A stretch of 64,000 bases of DNA from Siphonodentalium dalli (Eukaryota; Mollusca; Scaphopoda; Gadilida; Siphonodentaliidae): positions 12,813,814 through 12,877,813 of the forward strand of contig CP136063.1 in the NCBI GenBank assembly GCA_032622095.1, written 5' to 3'. The position numbers were made by a program, and so were the translations under genes. Below the pieces are notes generated by a model. The model made no database searches and was not told the origin of the DNA. It saw nothing but the letters and a program-made list of their open reading frames with translations. Below, piece by piece: positions 49,267 through 61,329 of the stretch (the first letter of the stretch is position 1; every line of letters begins with the position of its first letter).

Positions 49267-49399
49267 TTATAAGTGAATTATTCAAGGCATTTGAATAATT
49301 TACGATAAACACTGAGTGTCAACAAGACTAACGATGTACACTACTCGAACGCTAATTGTCAACTGAAAAGCGCGGCAAATAAGCTTACATGTGATTGGC

Positions 49400-49719
49400 T
49401 AAGACACCTTAGTGTCCGACAGTTAGGTCTCAAGTTTGGGCGCAAACATAGACAGAGAATAGACTTAAGTGGGTGAGAATTTGGGCGTAGATAGAGATAC
49501 GAAATAGCAAAATAGAGTTCAGGAATCGAACTGGGAAGGGAAAATGTAAAGAACGGAATAGAGCGGAATGGAACGAAATGAACCGAGTACGCGGAATGAA
49601 ATGACAATGCAGCTATAAAATGTATATGAGTGGGTTAGGTATAATAACTTAGTTAGTATACATGTGTAGCATGTAATAAAGGCATATACTGCTTTTGTAT
49701 ATAAAATAGCACTGTCACA
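49400..49719 (-). mobile_element. Putative 3' LTR of the minus-strand gypsy element (inner boundary only)
   Basis: On minus, a purine-rich CAACAGAGGGGCGAG (about 49,734-49,720) is followed by TGTGACAGTGC. That is the usual order of polypurine tract then LTR 5' end (TG). It lies downstream of the integrase frame. The outer LTR end is not identified, so the lower coordinate is a placeholder. No second LTR is seen to confirm it. Confidence 0.4.
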
Positions 49720-49734
49720 CTCGCCCCTCTGTTG

Positions 49735-50428
49735 ACAAAATGACTCCCTAGTCATTTAAACAAATACTGAAAGGAAATGTCGCTAATAGACATGACTTTC
49801 AATCTCTGCAACTGATAATTGAAAATTATCATCTATAAGATTCTCATACACAGATATAATCTTGACACCAACCTATCTTCAAAGCTGAAATCAAATATCA
49901 GCATTATATAACTGCAACTTAATCAACTGAACTGACTCTTCACTATCTGTCGTAGACAGTAAACAATGGGAATATATCACACAATACCGCTGAAATGAAA
50001 TCATCACTGATTTACACTGGCGGTCCTATCTGAGAACTTCAATCATGAATACACAACAATCAACACAAATATGTTAAAATCATAATCATATATAGAAAGG
50101 AACACTTTATCACCTCACAGAGTATATAACAAAACAAATAGAATTCCTTGAAAACTGGTACCTCATATGAGTCGTAGCTGTACACTGGATCGTCAGCTGG
50201 AATAACTGGAAATATTTCTGATTGTACGAAGATGATAAGTGATTCCTAACAATACATAATATCAATACATAATTTATAAAAGAATCAATTTTAAAAACAA
50301 GAACATGGTATGCATTACTAACACAACAGGACAATGCCTATGTCCAATGTATACACACACCATTGAAACTGACATATCGGTAATATGGAATCACTGAATA
50401 TAAGTGAACTGAACTGAAAATGAAAATC
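49735..50428. other. Non-coding 3' part of the gypsy element
   Basis: Lies between the stop of the last integrase frame and the polypurine tract. No gene seen. Confidence 0.4.
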
Positions 50429-53341
50429 TTATTCATCCAAGATAGTTTTCAAAATAGACTGAAAAACATCTGGAGAAACCTTGGTGCAAATCTGATCTTG
50501 CATCAGCTTACGAAAAAGCTGATTCTTATACTCATCTTTTCCATCTGGAATGGGCTGAATGGTATTAGATACATAGTCACCCATCCATGATGGAGGCTTC
50601 TTTGCTCTGCTAGATTTCCTAGGTACTGGTTTTGGTATGGATTCTGAAAGAGAAATTATTTCTCTATCTCCACTCTGACTACTACTCGAGGCACCATCAT
50701 CACCTGAAACATTCGCTTTCGCACCATCAACAACAACAGTATCTTCTGCAATAGGTGCTAAAGGTACACGGGTAATATCAACAACTTCATCATTATTCTC
50801 ATCAGCCTCATCGTTGCTATCACCTGTGGAATGAAGTTCAAGCTGACCTGTCGAATCCTGTGTAGCTGAAATATCAACAATATTACTGTCATCACCGACA
50901 TCAGTTCTAACTTCCCTGAACTCATCTATTTGAGTGCGGTCGTCACCACAGGAAGAATAAATACCACCAGCTTCCAATCTCGCAGGAAAGTCGTCACCCC
51001 GACGAGATGGAGCTGAAATGTCCACTGCATTAGGAGCAGATTTAATACCTGCAACGCTCTGTGGAACAAAACAAATTACCGACTCTTCATCTGAACCATC
51101 TATATGGTCTGAACCATTAATCACGAACTTCATCACGTGAAGTATCACTACCAGTACCTGGAATATGACGTTTCCGCACCTTAGGCTCCGGTGGCCGTAC
51201 AGGTGGGATAAGAGGATATACAATTGGGGCATCAGCATCTCTCTGTTCAAGAGAAGATTTAAGGGCTGTGTCGTCAACTGAAAAGTCAAAGGGTAAAGAA
51301 CCAATAGGCAACAAGTGGTTCCTATGTAAAGTTCTTTGCTTTCCGCTGTCATCTTCTAAATTAAAAACAGAATGTCAGAATTGGGTTGAGATTTAACAGT
51401 ATAAACTTCAGAATCATATGTATCTGCCAACTTATGTCTGCCTTCAAAAGCTAATGTCTTTACTAAGACTCTGTCACCTACATGTATAGTTGCACCACGA
51501 AGCTTTCGATTATAATATTTGGCATTTCCACTCTGAGCACCAGACATAGATTTGGATGCTAATCTGTAAGAATCAGAAAGTCTCTGTCTAAGGTCTGAAA
51601 CATAATCACAATAAGTTTGATCAGAATCAGGTTTATTCGGACCAAAATAAAACATCAAGAGGTAACCGTGGTTCTCTTCCGAACATCAACCGAAAGGGAG
51701 CAAAACCAGTAGTTTCATGCCTAGTGCAATTGTAAGCATGAACAAGAGGACCTATGTGAGATTTCCAATCATGTTTCTGGTCAGGATTAAGAGTACCTAA
51801 CATACTAATAAGTGTGCGATTAAATCGCTCTGTAACACCATTCCCCATCGGATGATAAGGAGTAGTTCGGGACTCCTTGATGCTGCAAAGCTGGCAAAGT
51901 TCAGAAATAAGTTGAGATTCAAAATTAGCACATTGGTCACTATGAATACGTTGAGGATAACCATAATGAATAAAGTAATTGTTAAACAATACATCAGCAG
52001 TAGTCTGTGCAGTCATGTTCCTTGTAGGATAAGCCTGTGCATATTTAGTAAAATGATCTTTCATAACAAGAACATATTGATAACCACCTTTAGAACAATC
52101 AAGAGTAAGAAAATCAATACAAACAAGTTCAAGAGGTTGAGAAGTAGTAATGGATACCAAAGGGGCTCTGCAATTCGGATTAGTTTTCACTCGAAGACAT
52201 CTATGACAATGTTTTATCCAATCATCGACAGCACTGTCAATACCTGGAAAATAAACTCTTTCTTTCACAAGTGAAACTGTTCTGTCACGACCTGGATGTC
52301 CTATATCATTATGTAATTATTTAAGAACAAAATAAATCTATGAATGTGGTAAAACAAGCTGAGTGGTGGTTTTACCATTAAAAGTGGACTCTCTATAAAG
52401 AACTCCTCGCTGCAACCTAAGCTTAGAAAAATGTCTTAAAAATGCTGAATGAAGCTTAGACGGGGGAAGGGACTTTCTCTTTGGGCAACTATTTCTTCTT
52501 ACGACTGACAACCATACGGACAATACATCATCTCTTTCCTGCAATCTTCTCCAATCCTTATAATTCATTTCATCAAGATCATGACCTACATCATCTTGAA
52601 CAGAATTTAAAACATCAGTGCTGCAACATAAACTTTCAACAAAAGGTTGTTGAACCTGTAATGAATTACAAATAACTTGCACTGAATCATTTGTAATAAT
52701 ATCTGGAGGAGGTGTAACCAACCTGGATAAGGCATCTGCATCGGTATTAGATTTACCGGGTCTGTAAACAATATCAAATTTAAAAGAACCTAAGGCTGAT
52801 AACCATCTCTGTCCAGTGGCATTTAATTTGGCTGAAGTTAAAACATAAGTTAAAGGATTGTTATCAGTATACACTACAAAATAATTACCATATAAATAGT
52901 CATAAACTTCTCTGTAACTGCCCACTTTAAAGCTAAACATTCTAACTTATGTGCCAGGTAATTCTTTTCTGCTGCTGTGGTTCCTCGGCTGCCATAATCA
53001 ATAACTCTCCTTACGCCATCCTCTTGGTAAAGGACACAATCTAAACCATGGCGGGACGCATCAGTATGGACTTCAAAGGGCCTATTGTAATCAGGGTAAC
53101 CTAAAATGGGGGGATTAGAAAGACGATCTTTCAAAGTATCAAATGCAGACTGCTGCTCATGCTCCCATTTCCCTGTAAAAGAGGATTTAACCTTGTTCTT
53201 TGGCTTCTTTGAGTTTGTAGGGGGAAGTAAATCTGTCAAGAGCTTAGCAATCCTGGAAAAATTTGGACAATATTTTCTATAATAACCTGCAAAGCCAAGA
53301 AATGATCGCAACTGATCAGAGTTCTTGGGAACTGGGTGCAT
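50429..53341 (-). pseudogene. Ty3/gypsy-type pol, 5'-truncated: RT end, RNase H, integrase
   Basis: Minus-strand order: end of RT (LRSFLGFAGYYRKYCPNF, about 53,315-53,260), RNase H with VHTDASRHG, LECLALKW, VVYTDNNPLTY and ADALSR (53,060-52,735), integrase zinc region (LHNDIGHPG then CHRC), integrase core with CIDFLTLD, HSDQCANFES and NGVTERFNRT as D, D, E (about 52,160-51,800), then GDRVLVK-type and SRAKKPPSW C-terminal pieces down to 50,429. Frames shift near 52,900, 51,650, 51,355 and 51,115, and a stop lies near 52,318, so it is dead. Protease, most of RT and any gag are missing: the copy ends at about 53,331 where transposon-remnant sequence begins. Confidence 0.85.
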
Positions 53342-53417
53342 GGTGGCGCCACTTTAAGTCGTATAACCGTGGAGTTCGTTTGCATAAGCTGATGAACAAA
53401 ACATTTGGACAGTTGAG

Positions 53418-54168
53418 GTGGAAGTCGTTTTAGACTGGCTTAGTTGCAACGAAGATCACATTGAACCGCCGCATCCAATTGACCATGATGTGTTGCATGA
53501 AACTGGGACACCAGCAGAAATGATTCCTCTGGATTTCATGTGTAAACATGTAAACTACGCCCTGTGGGGCCATAGTCAATGTAGCGGAGTCGAGACTAAT
53601 GTTCGAGAAGAGACTGCATATAGCATTTGTCGTTTTTCCGAAAGACCCATGCCAGCCTTTCTCTGAAGTTTGGCATGTTATGGCCATAAAACAATCCATA
53701 AATATGGACTGTGGTAAATATCGGGATTTGTGTTGCCAGTCTGCAGCTCTAAACCGGTTCTATATCACGCCCCATTCAAAATCCTCAGTTGCGTTGCAAA
53801 CTTTGGAAATGAGTGGAATGCATGACTCGAACAGAACTTCCCAAAATAAACATTGTCAACTTGTTATCCAATAATTGGTCCCTAAAGATACCATTGTTAT
53901 TGTCGCATGACCAGAAAGTGTTTCTTGCGGGTGGATTTCCAGATTCAAAGAAAGTAATGTTTTTTATCAAAGGATGGTTGCGGTTGGTCTGGGTATCTTG
54001 AGTCCGACCGCGAAGAAACTTCACTCAAGAATGTTCGTACACATGGGGCATGCTGCAAGTGAACTGCAAGTTGAAATATTCATTGTTTGGAGTGGTGACT
54101 CAGACGTTCTGGCGATGTGTCCAATGTTTTGTGTACTACTGGGCATACAAGAGTTATTCTACCCATAG
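53418..54168 (+). pseudogene. Fragment of the PIN/XPG-like transposon gene
   Basis: Plus-strand fragment matching the middle of the broken genes at 17.8-23.1 and 26.3-31.6 kb: EPPHPIDHD and AEMIPLDFMC blocks (53,418-53,666), WHVMAIKQSINMDCGKY (53,599-53,874), FLAGGFPDS (53,813-54,001) and VWSGDSDVLAM (53,974-54,168). It is cut by the transposon terminus before the GCDST motif. Frames shift between the blocks, and it has its own substitutions (for example RPMPAFL against RHMPVFL), so it is an independent older copy. Confidence 0.7.
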
Positions 54169-55214
54169 TCCAGACGCCAGGATTTTTTTCTTAGATTCTG
54201 TTCAACCGGCCACCAAGAAAATTTCCGCCTATTGCCTGTTGTGGGGAACTACATTGCGGTTCATGTAAAGGTGGATGTAATTTCTGAAAGTGTTGCAAAA
54301 TTTTTTTATTCATGGTTTTTTATTGAATAAAGCTTAAAATAACCATAAACTGATATTTCAAACTATAGATGACACTTTATGTCATATTGGCATTGTTTCC
54401 CTTTAAAATGTTAGGAATAGAGATATTATTTCACATCGCCACACAAGATTTTGGAAAATAAATACTATTTTCGAAAAAAAAAAATTATTTAAGTGCATTT
54501 TTTGGGCAAATATTTGCTTTCGTTTCAATTTATATCTGAAACTGATAGCACACAGCTTGTAATTTCGCTAGTTAAATCCGAATGTTAAAGCGTAATAATT
54601 TTCTACGACAAACTGGGAAGTCAAATTATCAGAAAAAAACTCTGGATAATGCCTCGAATGACTATTTTTTGTAAAAAATATAAACCTCCCCCCTAAAATT
54701 AGAAAAATGTCATTTTTGGCAGTTTTGATCATAAGATGCTTATGTAATATCACAATGGAAATACACCAGTATCCGATCTTACCGTTGTCACAATGTCAAC
54801 GGAGGGTCAAATTAGTACCGAGTTGTAGCTTTAAGCTAAACCTAGTGATTGCATATACATATTCAAGAAGGCCTCCATCATTCAATAAGTGAAATCAGAC
54901 CATACGGATGTGATCATATTATATTTAGTTGCAGGACATAAAGATCAAGTTTGAACAACTTCTGAATGTCTAAAAGTTCATACAGCAACTGAAAAAGTTA
55001 ACTGCCATAGTTTTGTAAGGTGATATAATCCTGAGTTGTAAGAATTTACATTCACAACAAGCACTGAAATGGCAATATAATCATTTTGTTTTTTGAGAAA
55101 AATTTAATTTTTCGGCACTAAGTAAAATAACATGTGCAAATAGTAATTACGAAATACAACTAGTTGGGTATGCTATAAACGTTTCTCATCGCTCACTCCT
55201 CCGTCACTCGTACA

Positions 55215-55834
55215 CAGGGTCCGCGCTGGACTGAAATTAACTTTTGCCAAATAATTTGCAAAATGAAAATATTTTTTGCCAAATTATATTAGAATTTGCC
55301 AAATGTTATCCCTGATAGTATAATTTTCTGCAACCTTGATTGAGTTTTTTATGTTTCGACACTCGCGGTTTGAACGACGTTTGATATCGATACTAGTAGG
55401 AAAGCAGTTAGTTAATAATTATACTCGCATCTCTATTGTGGTTTATCATACAACAATAAACCAATGAACAAACAATAAAATGATAAAAGAGTTGCTTCAT
55501 CAGAAGGGAACATCACAAGAGGATTAGCTACGTAAACACCACCAACAAACTAAATATTGATAATCCCTCCACCCATCGATAATACTGTTACCAGATTAAC
55601 TGCATATTAATGGAGGTGTTAACTTTTCCAAAACCATATAAAACACCACTAAAATAATTATATTGTTATAGTTTCCTAAAATGAAATGAATGGTATTGGT
55701 TGACCGATATTTTTCAACTTTATTGAGGAATTAATAAGTGACTTGCCAAAACCTTTGCCAAATGAAAATATGTTTTGCCAAATGTGAATTATTTTTCGCA
55801 TTGGCAAATTTGGCAAGTGGCAGCGCGAACCCTG
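55215..55834. mobile_element. 620 bp hAT-like MITE with 8 bp target duplication
   Basis: The ends CAGGGTCCGCGCTG and the reverse complement of CAGCGCGAACCCTG match at 13 of 14 positions. CTCGTACA is duplicated on both sides (55,207-55,214 and 55,835-55,842). The uninterrupted target is present at about 18,836 and 27,308 in the complete transposons, so boundaries are certain. An 8 bp duplication with CAGGG ends is characteristic of the hAT superfamily. The interior repeats ttgccaaat near both ends and has no transposase. Confidence 0.85.
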
Positions 55835-56003
55835 CTCGTACATTTATTGTCACACAGTTATTGATCGCAGCCACATGCATCGGTGCATTGGACATCCTCT
55901 TTCCTACACCGGCAACGTCATGTACTGCAATCGGACTTGCACTTGCATATGGTGAGTTCGAGAACGGCAGTCAGAGCTGGAACGTCTGAGTCCACACACT
56001 TAA

Positions 56004-56493
56004 AGATGGATTATCTCTTTAAATAACAAATTTTAAATAGTTGCGTGGGTATAAAATAATAGATATGAACTGAAGACCTATGCCCGGAAAAGCTTCTATC
56101 AATTAATATTGATTTTATTTCGAATATTAAATTGGGCCCATTTATGTTACTATTTTTAGAACCGACCATTCGGATGAGACCGTATTGCGATATATAGCAC
56201 TGGGCTGTTCCTACGGCTACGCAACGAATGTCAAATGTCACAGATTGGTTGTTTGTTTTGTTTTGTTCCACATATATAAGCGATGATTATAATTAACGTT
56301 TTTTTGTTGTGACAAAATTGCACAATATAATTTCTGGTCTCTGTTAACAGTAACCACTATTGTTCGTTAGCTGAACAAACACACCTTTTTAGACCAGAAA
56401 ATATTCGAAATAAAATTAATATTAATCGATAGAAGCATTTCCGGACAGGAGTCTTCGATTCAAATCTAATATTTTATACCCCGGTAACTATTT
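56004..56493. mobile_element. GGTGGATTATC-family MITE, right end missing
   Basis: Starts after TTAA (56,000-56,003) as AGATGGATTATCTCTTT and follows the family in reverse relative to 36,286-36,815. It stops at ggtaactatttaa without its last ~35 bp. Confidence 0.65.
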
Positions 56494-56497
56494 AATA

Positions 56498-57259
56498 GTG
56501 ACAAGACGGACTGGTCCTACCAAGCTCGATTCTGGTGAATACGATTATCAATTTGGACCTAATGATCATCGACTTCCGGCAGTAGAATGGCTATCAATAA
56601 AAGACACTGGAATTCCAGATCACTGGCCTATGGTTTTAAAAGTTACCGTTCCCGTGAAGGCAACATCTGCACAATCTAAACTGCTTGGAGATAGCAACAG
56701 TGGCAGTGGTGGATACGGTGCATCCAGTTGTGTGTATGGTTGCTCATCTGGTGAAAACTACGATGTAAGCTCTAGTGGATATGGTGATTCATCGGATAGT
56801 TACAGTGGTCCAGACAATGATGGATATGTTGGTTCAATCGGTGGCCCGTCGGGACGATATGCGATACAGTCAATTTGTTCTGGAGGTCAGTATGCAGGCA
56901 ATGGAGGATCATCTGGTGATACCGCATGTGGTGACGCTTATGTGGACACAAGTGGCGGTGGGTGTGGCGATGGCTACGGGACTAGATGTGGAAGTGCTAA
57001 TGGTGGTGGCGCAAAGGAGACTTCAGGCTCCCAACACAGATACAAAATCACAGTCGTGATGGTGAGGGCAGCGGCTACAGTGGTGGAAGCAACTCCTGTG
57101 ACTGTGGATGCAGTAGTGAAGCCAGTGGATCTTCACAAGATGGTTCTAAGATCATCACAATTCGGAACTCAGCTAATGTCTGCTACTTATTCCTATCCAA
57201 GACAGGACAAAGCAATTAAGTCGCGGCGGGAGTGTATCACAAGTGATACAGTTCAATAG
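56498..57259 (+). CDS. Gly/Ser/Tyr-rich hypothetical frame
   Basis: A 253-codon plus frame opening at a GTG right after a MITE end. The first ~55 residues are mixed (GEYDYQFGPNDHRLPAVEW). About 110 residues follow rich in Gly, Ser, Tyr, Asp and Cys (SGYGDSSDSYSGPDNDGYVG). Near 57,045 the Gly/Ser/Cys-rich reading moves to another frame (GSGYSGGSNSCDCGCSS), so the last third of this frame is probably out of phase and the gene broken or spliced. I do not recognise it. It could be an exon of a secreted structural protein or a low-complexity relic; a gag role for the downstream gypsy copy is not supported by any zinc knuckle. Confidence 0.35.
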   Translation: MTRRTGPTKLDSGEYDYQFGPNDHRLPAVEWLSIKDTGIPDHWPMVLKVTVPVKATSAQSKLLGDSNSGSGGYGASSCVYGCSSGENYDVSSSGYGDSSDSYSGPDNDGYVGSIGGPSGRYAIQSICSGGQYAGNGGSSGDTACGDAYVDTSGGGCGDGYGTRCGSANGGGAKETSGSQHRYKITVVMVRAAATVVEATPVTVDAVVKPVDLHKMVLRSSQFGTQLMSATYSYPRQDKAIKSRRECITSDTVQ

Positions 57260-58267
57260 AGGCTGTTGATGCAGGATACCAACTATTTAGATTTTAGTTT
57301 AGTGAACTGAATTGAACAGTTGATCGGACAGATTAGTAGAACTTTGATTGATAAATTACATGTTTATGCATATATATATCCCGCTAACGTGTATGTTCAC
57401 TTTATTATTTTCATCTGCAAGTTGTGCTATTAATAATTATTGAGTATTATGCCTTGTATGTATATGTATTGTTGATTTAATCTGCATGGGATCTATTCGT
57501 TGTATACTGTATAACCAGTTTAATCGACTTTTGGTCAATTCTTTTGGATGTTGTACCTATTTGCTACGGATATGTAATTGTTTTCTGTTTCCTATTTGGA
57601 CATATTTTCTTTCTGATATGTTTCGTATGCCTTTGTGTGAGTTATGCATTTGTGTGTGAGATAGGTATTCTCATTGTGACCATTTGCATGATACATAGTT
57701 TACGTGTGTTTCATGCTACTTTCATTCTTCTCAACTTTCAATGATCATGTTAACATCTCTCGTTCTCTAACTCATGTGCATGTCTTATCTAATTTCTCAA
57801 CATCTCATTTTCACATCTCTATCTACTTATAATGTATCGTATATGGCATCTCTACTTCATTTATATTCATCATTCGTCTGCATTCTCTATTCATACTCTA
57901 CGTTTAGCTTCACCTTTCTCACTACTTCATCTCGGATATCATTCACTGACTTCATCTCGTCCACTGCTTACATATCACCTTCATATAACGCCCATTTGCA
58001 TGTGAGATACGATTTGTTATGTTTCAATTGGTGCATTTAAGCTTATTTCATAATATTTGGTTGTTTGGTCGGCACTGTTTTATTAATGGTATTGTTCGGA
58101 CTCGGATTATTGGATTGTAATATTTTCTTTTCTTTTCTTTATCAGGTTGAAATAAATAATTATCCAACCTTGGCGTTCAGATATATACACGCGATACAAG
58201 GATAGATCCCGAAGATTTATTAACAAATCACAATTTGTTAATGATTCAAGTAAAGAACATTGTATAA
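57260..58267. other. AT-rich stretch upstream of the plus-strand pol
   Basis: Pyrimidine-rich around 57,740-57,960. No gag, primer-binding site or LTR recognisable. Short plus frames here are low complexity. Confidence 0.4.
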
Positions 58268-59960
58268 ATGGAAATGCTACAGTCAGATATTATTGCTTCA
58301 GGTTACAATACTAAGGCTCTTGTTGATACAGGTTCGACTTGCTCCACAATTTGCGAGCAATTGTACAGCACTTTCTTGAAACATATTCCTTTGCAGCCCT
58401 TGTCTGTTATACTTACTATAGAGTGTGCTGATGGCAAGAAACTTCCTTATCTTGGATATGTTCAGTGTCCTATTACAGTTCCTTCTTTAGGACAAGACTC
58501 CAGTAAAGAGTTCATTTTTCTTGTAGTGCCAAACAGTTCTTATAACATGTCAGTGCCAGTTTTGCTAGGAACTAATATTCTTTCAGAACTCATGCAGTTG
58601 TGCAAAGATGCAGATGGCATTTAGATGCATGATTTCAGGGAGAAGGAACTTTCTAAACACAACTTTGTTCTAGGTCATGTAAAGTCTGCTGAGAATACTC
58701 ATGTTATTCTCCATCCTAATACTAAGAAAGTTGTTACTGGTTTTATTGATCATAAGATTCCTTACCAACCCACATGTGCTATGTTGCAGCCTCTTCCCGA
58801 TGATGAGCGGTTCAACTTTTTAGAGATAGATCCATATATTGTGAAATATGATTTCAAGAGCACCGATACTGTTCACTTGTCAAATATTTCTTCTAGGACT
58901 ATTAGTATAGCACCCAACTCTGTTATTTGTCAGGTACAGCCAGTCTCTGTTGAGCAAGATATTGAAACCTCCCAGGTTCAGAGACTACCTCTTCATTTCT
59001 TGATAAAACTACTATTGATGTGTCTTCTCTTGATGATGTAAAGGATATATCTGTTGCATTGAATCTCATCAAAGAGTTTTCAGATGTTTTTTCACTGCAT
59101 GATCTTGACTTAGGTTTTTACAGTGCAGTTAAGCATAGGATCGACATGTATGATTCTACGCCTTTCAGTGATCGTCCGAGACGTATACCTCCAAGCATGA
59201 TTGGTGAAGTGAGAAATCATCTTCACCAGTTGTTAGCTGCCGGCATTATACGCCGATTCCACAGTCCATATTCTTCTAATGTTGTTTTAGTTAGGAAGAA
59301 GGGTTCAAATGAGCTTCACATGTGTACAGACTTTAGAATTTTAAATAAACGCACTATTCAAGATAATTATGCACTCCTAGGCCTGAAGATCGTTTTGATT
59401 ACTTAACAGGTGCCAAGCATTACTCAGTTCTCGACCTCAAATTTGGTTTTCATCAATTGGAGATTGCAGAGGAGCACAAGGAGAGAACAGCTTTTACTGT
59501 TAGAGGTCTAGGATTCTATGAATATAATAGATTAGCATTTGGTTTGAATAATAGTCCTTCTAGCTTTTAGAAAATGATGGAAGACTGCCTCGATGGTCTT
59601 AACAGGAATATATGTAATAGTTATGTTGACGTCATCGTATGGTAAATATTTGTTCCAGAGATGTTGGAGCGACTTAGACTTGTTTGTGACAGGCTCAGAG
59701 AATGCAGTTTGAAACTGGCCCCAGCAAAATGTAAATTTTTCATGCGCCACGTCTCATATGTAGGCCATGTAGTTTCAGAGAAAAGTATCGAGAAAGATCC
59801 TGCAAAAGTTCTAAAGATCAATTGCGATCATTTCTTGGCTTTGCAGGTTACTACAGAAAATATTGTCCTAATTTTTCAAGGATTGCTAAGCCCTTGACAG
59901 ATTTACTTCGCCCTAAAAATACAAAGAAGCCAAAGAACAAGGTTAACTCCTCTTTTACAG
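58268..59960 (+). pseudogene. Ty3/gypsy-type pol, 3'-truncated: protease and RT
   Basis: The aspartic protease is visible as ALVDTGSTCSTI followed by VPVLLGTNIL (58,268-58,624). A stop separates it from the next frame (58,625-59,041). RT starts in 59,020-59,406 (FSDRPRRIPPSM, AAGIIRRFHSPYSS, LHMCTDFRILNKRT) and continues in other frames (SVLDLKFGFHQLEIAEE, AFGLNNSPSS then a stop, YVDVIVW where YVDD is expected). The copy ends with LRSFLGFAGYYRKYCPNF at 59,822-59,960, directly against a MITE fragment. Frameshifts near 59,035 and 59,390, stops at 58,622 and 59,568 and the damaged YVDD box mean it is inactive. Confidence 0.8.
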
Positions 59961-60122
59961 GTTTGTTAGCTGAACAAACACACCTTTTTAGACCAGAAAA
60001 TATTCGAAATAAAATTAATATTAATCGATAGAAGCATTTCCGGACAGGAGTCTTCAATTCAAATCCAATATTTTATAGCCCGGTAACTGTATAATACTTG
60101 TTTACAAAGAGATAATCCACCT
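59961..60122. mobile_element. GGTGGATTATC-family MITE fragment
   Basis: Begins inside the family at ttagctgaacaaacac and ends at the terminus gagataatccacct before TTAA (60,123-60,126). It abuts the broken pol copy. Confidence 0.65.
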
Positions 60123-60126
60123 TTAA

Positions 60127-61325
60127 CTTTTAGTTTTAGTAAGATAATACCAGTTAAAGGATTACACCAATTTATTTTTTGTCTGCTGTTGTCGATGCCT
60201 GCTGATCCACTGAGCAAGTTGCCGAAAATATCTTTGTGATAGGCTGCCTATAACTGAAGTTATGACGATTCATGCTACTGAATATTTCTTTATGGGTTAT
60301 ATGCAGTCTGAATCGTTAATCCTCTTTCATGGGACGTCACACGAGGGACTATTGATTGTTTATACAGAAATCCCGGGAGCTGAATACTTGAACATATATA
60401 ATTTTTTACCCGGGAAATATTACTATGTAGGTCCCTTTGGCATCGTATGTCCTGCAAGGGCGCTAACAATTAAATAAAATAATGATATACCCAACATGGT
60501 TGCAATCTGGTCGGCGAAGATTGACCCATAGAGTGCTATGAAGTGCCGTTGAGCTCGGGCTAATTAAAGGAGCATATGTGATCAATAAAGAGCGTTACCT
60601 GTGTAGGAAAATGTGAACAGATGGGTCACTTGGCCAGAGGGGTGGCATGGGATAGGCACATTGAAAATAAAATATTAATTACTTACCTTTGACATCAATG
60701 ACTTAAAATGAGACTAATATATTATATGATCAATATAGATCTTTTATTATCATTTCAGAAGATATCTGGGGAAATTTATGGGCGATTTTCAAATAAAAGT
60801 TTAACACCTTTATCTCGATTCCATATATGATCTGTATGAAAACAACGCGACACGCATGTCTTTCAATTCATGAAGATTACAAGCCCTGTGATACAAGCCC
60901 CATGATACAAGCCCCATGATATATTTTGATTATAGTTCCACACTAACAAACATTTAAATTGTACCAAAATAAAACAAAATGACTGCCTAACATAACGATT
61001 TTACGGTGATCTTGTTTCCTTACGTTATGAATCCTGGATATCTCAGATTCCCTGAAATTACGACTGACCTGCTTTGTACACGGAATTACGATTTGGGTCC
61101 ATTCTTTTGATGGCCGGTTGTGTATGGAATGTAAATAGCAACCATTCCTCGACATAATGTTTATAAATGTGAATCTTACTTGGTGGGAATATATACACTG
61201 ATGTTGATAATAATTAAACCCAGCGACAAATACACTCATGCAAGTGCTTTAGCTTTGGTTCCTTAATTACACTAACATATGATCATATTAACCAAGTTTC
61301 ACATATAGTATATATAGCTTACTTC
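60127..61325. other. Non-coding stretch
   Basis: A 71-codon plus frame at 60,262-60,477 has protein-like composition but no motif. Three near-copies of gatacaagcccca occur at about 60,890-60,920. Nothing else seen. Confidence 0.4.
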
Positions 61326-61329
61326 TTAA

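Larger units (their letters stand above)
53331..55985. mobile_element. Rearranged remnant of the 5.35 kb transposon
   Basis: 53,331-54,165 is the reverse complement of the gene interior (matching about 20,335 down to 19,480; same EPPHPIDHD and GDSDVLAM text, now on plus). At 54,166 a left terminal repeat starts at its very tip (TAGTCCAGACGCCAGG) in forward orientation and runs to about 55,985, interrupted by a 620 bp hAT-like MITE. Gene and terminus thus have the wrong relative orientation. Either a second copy inserted into the gene, or an inversion occurred. Confidence 0.75.

Noticed and set aside
49266-49271. Three-base TAT duplication as target site of the 9.1 kb element
   Set aside because: Placing the ends at CAGGTC gives a longer exact duplication, TTATA, on both sides.
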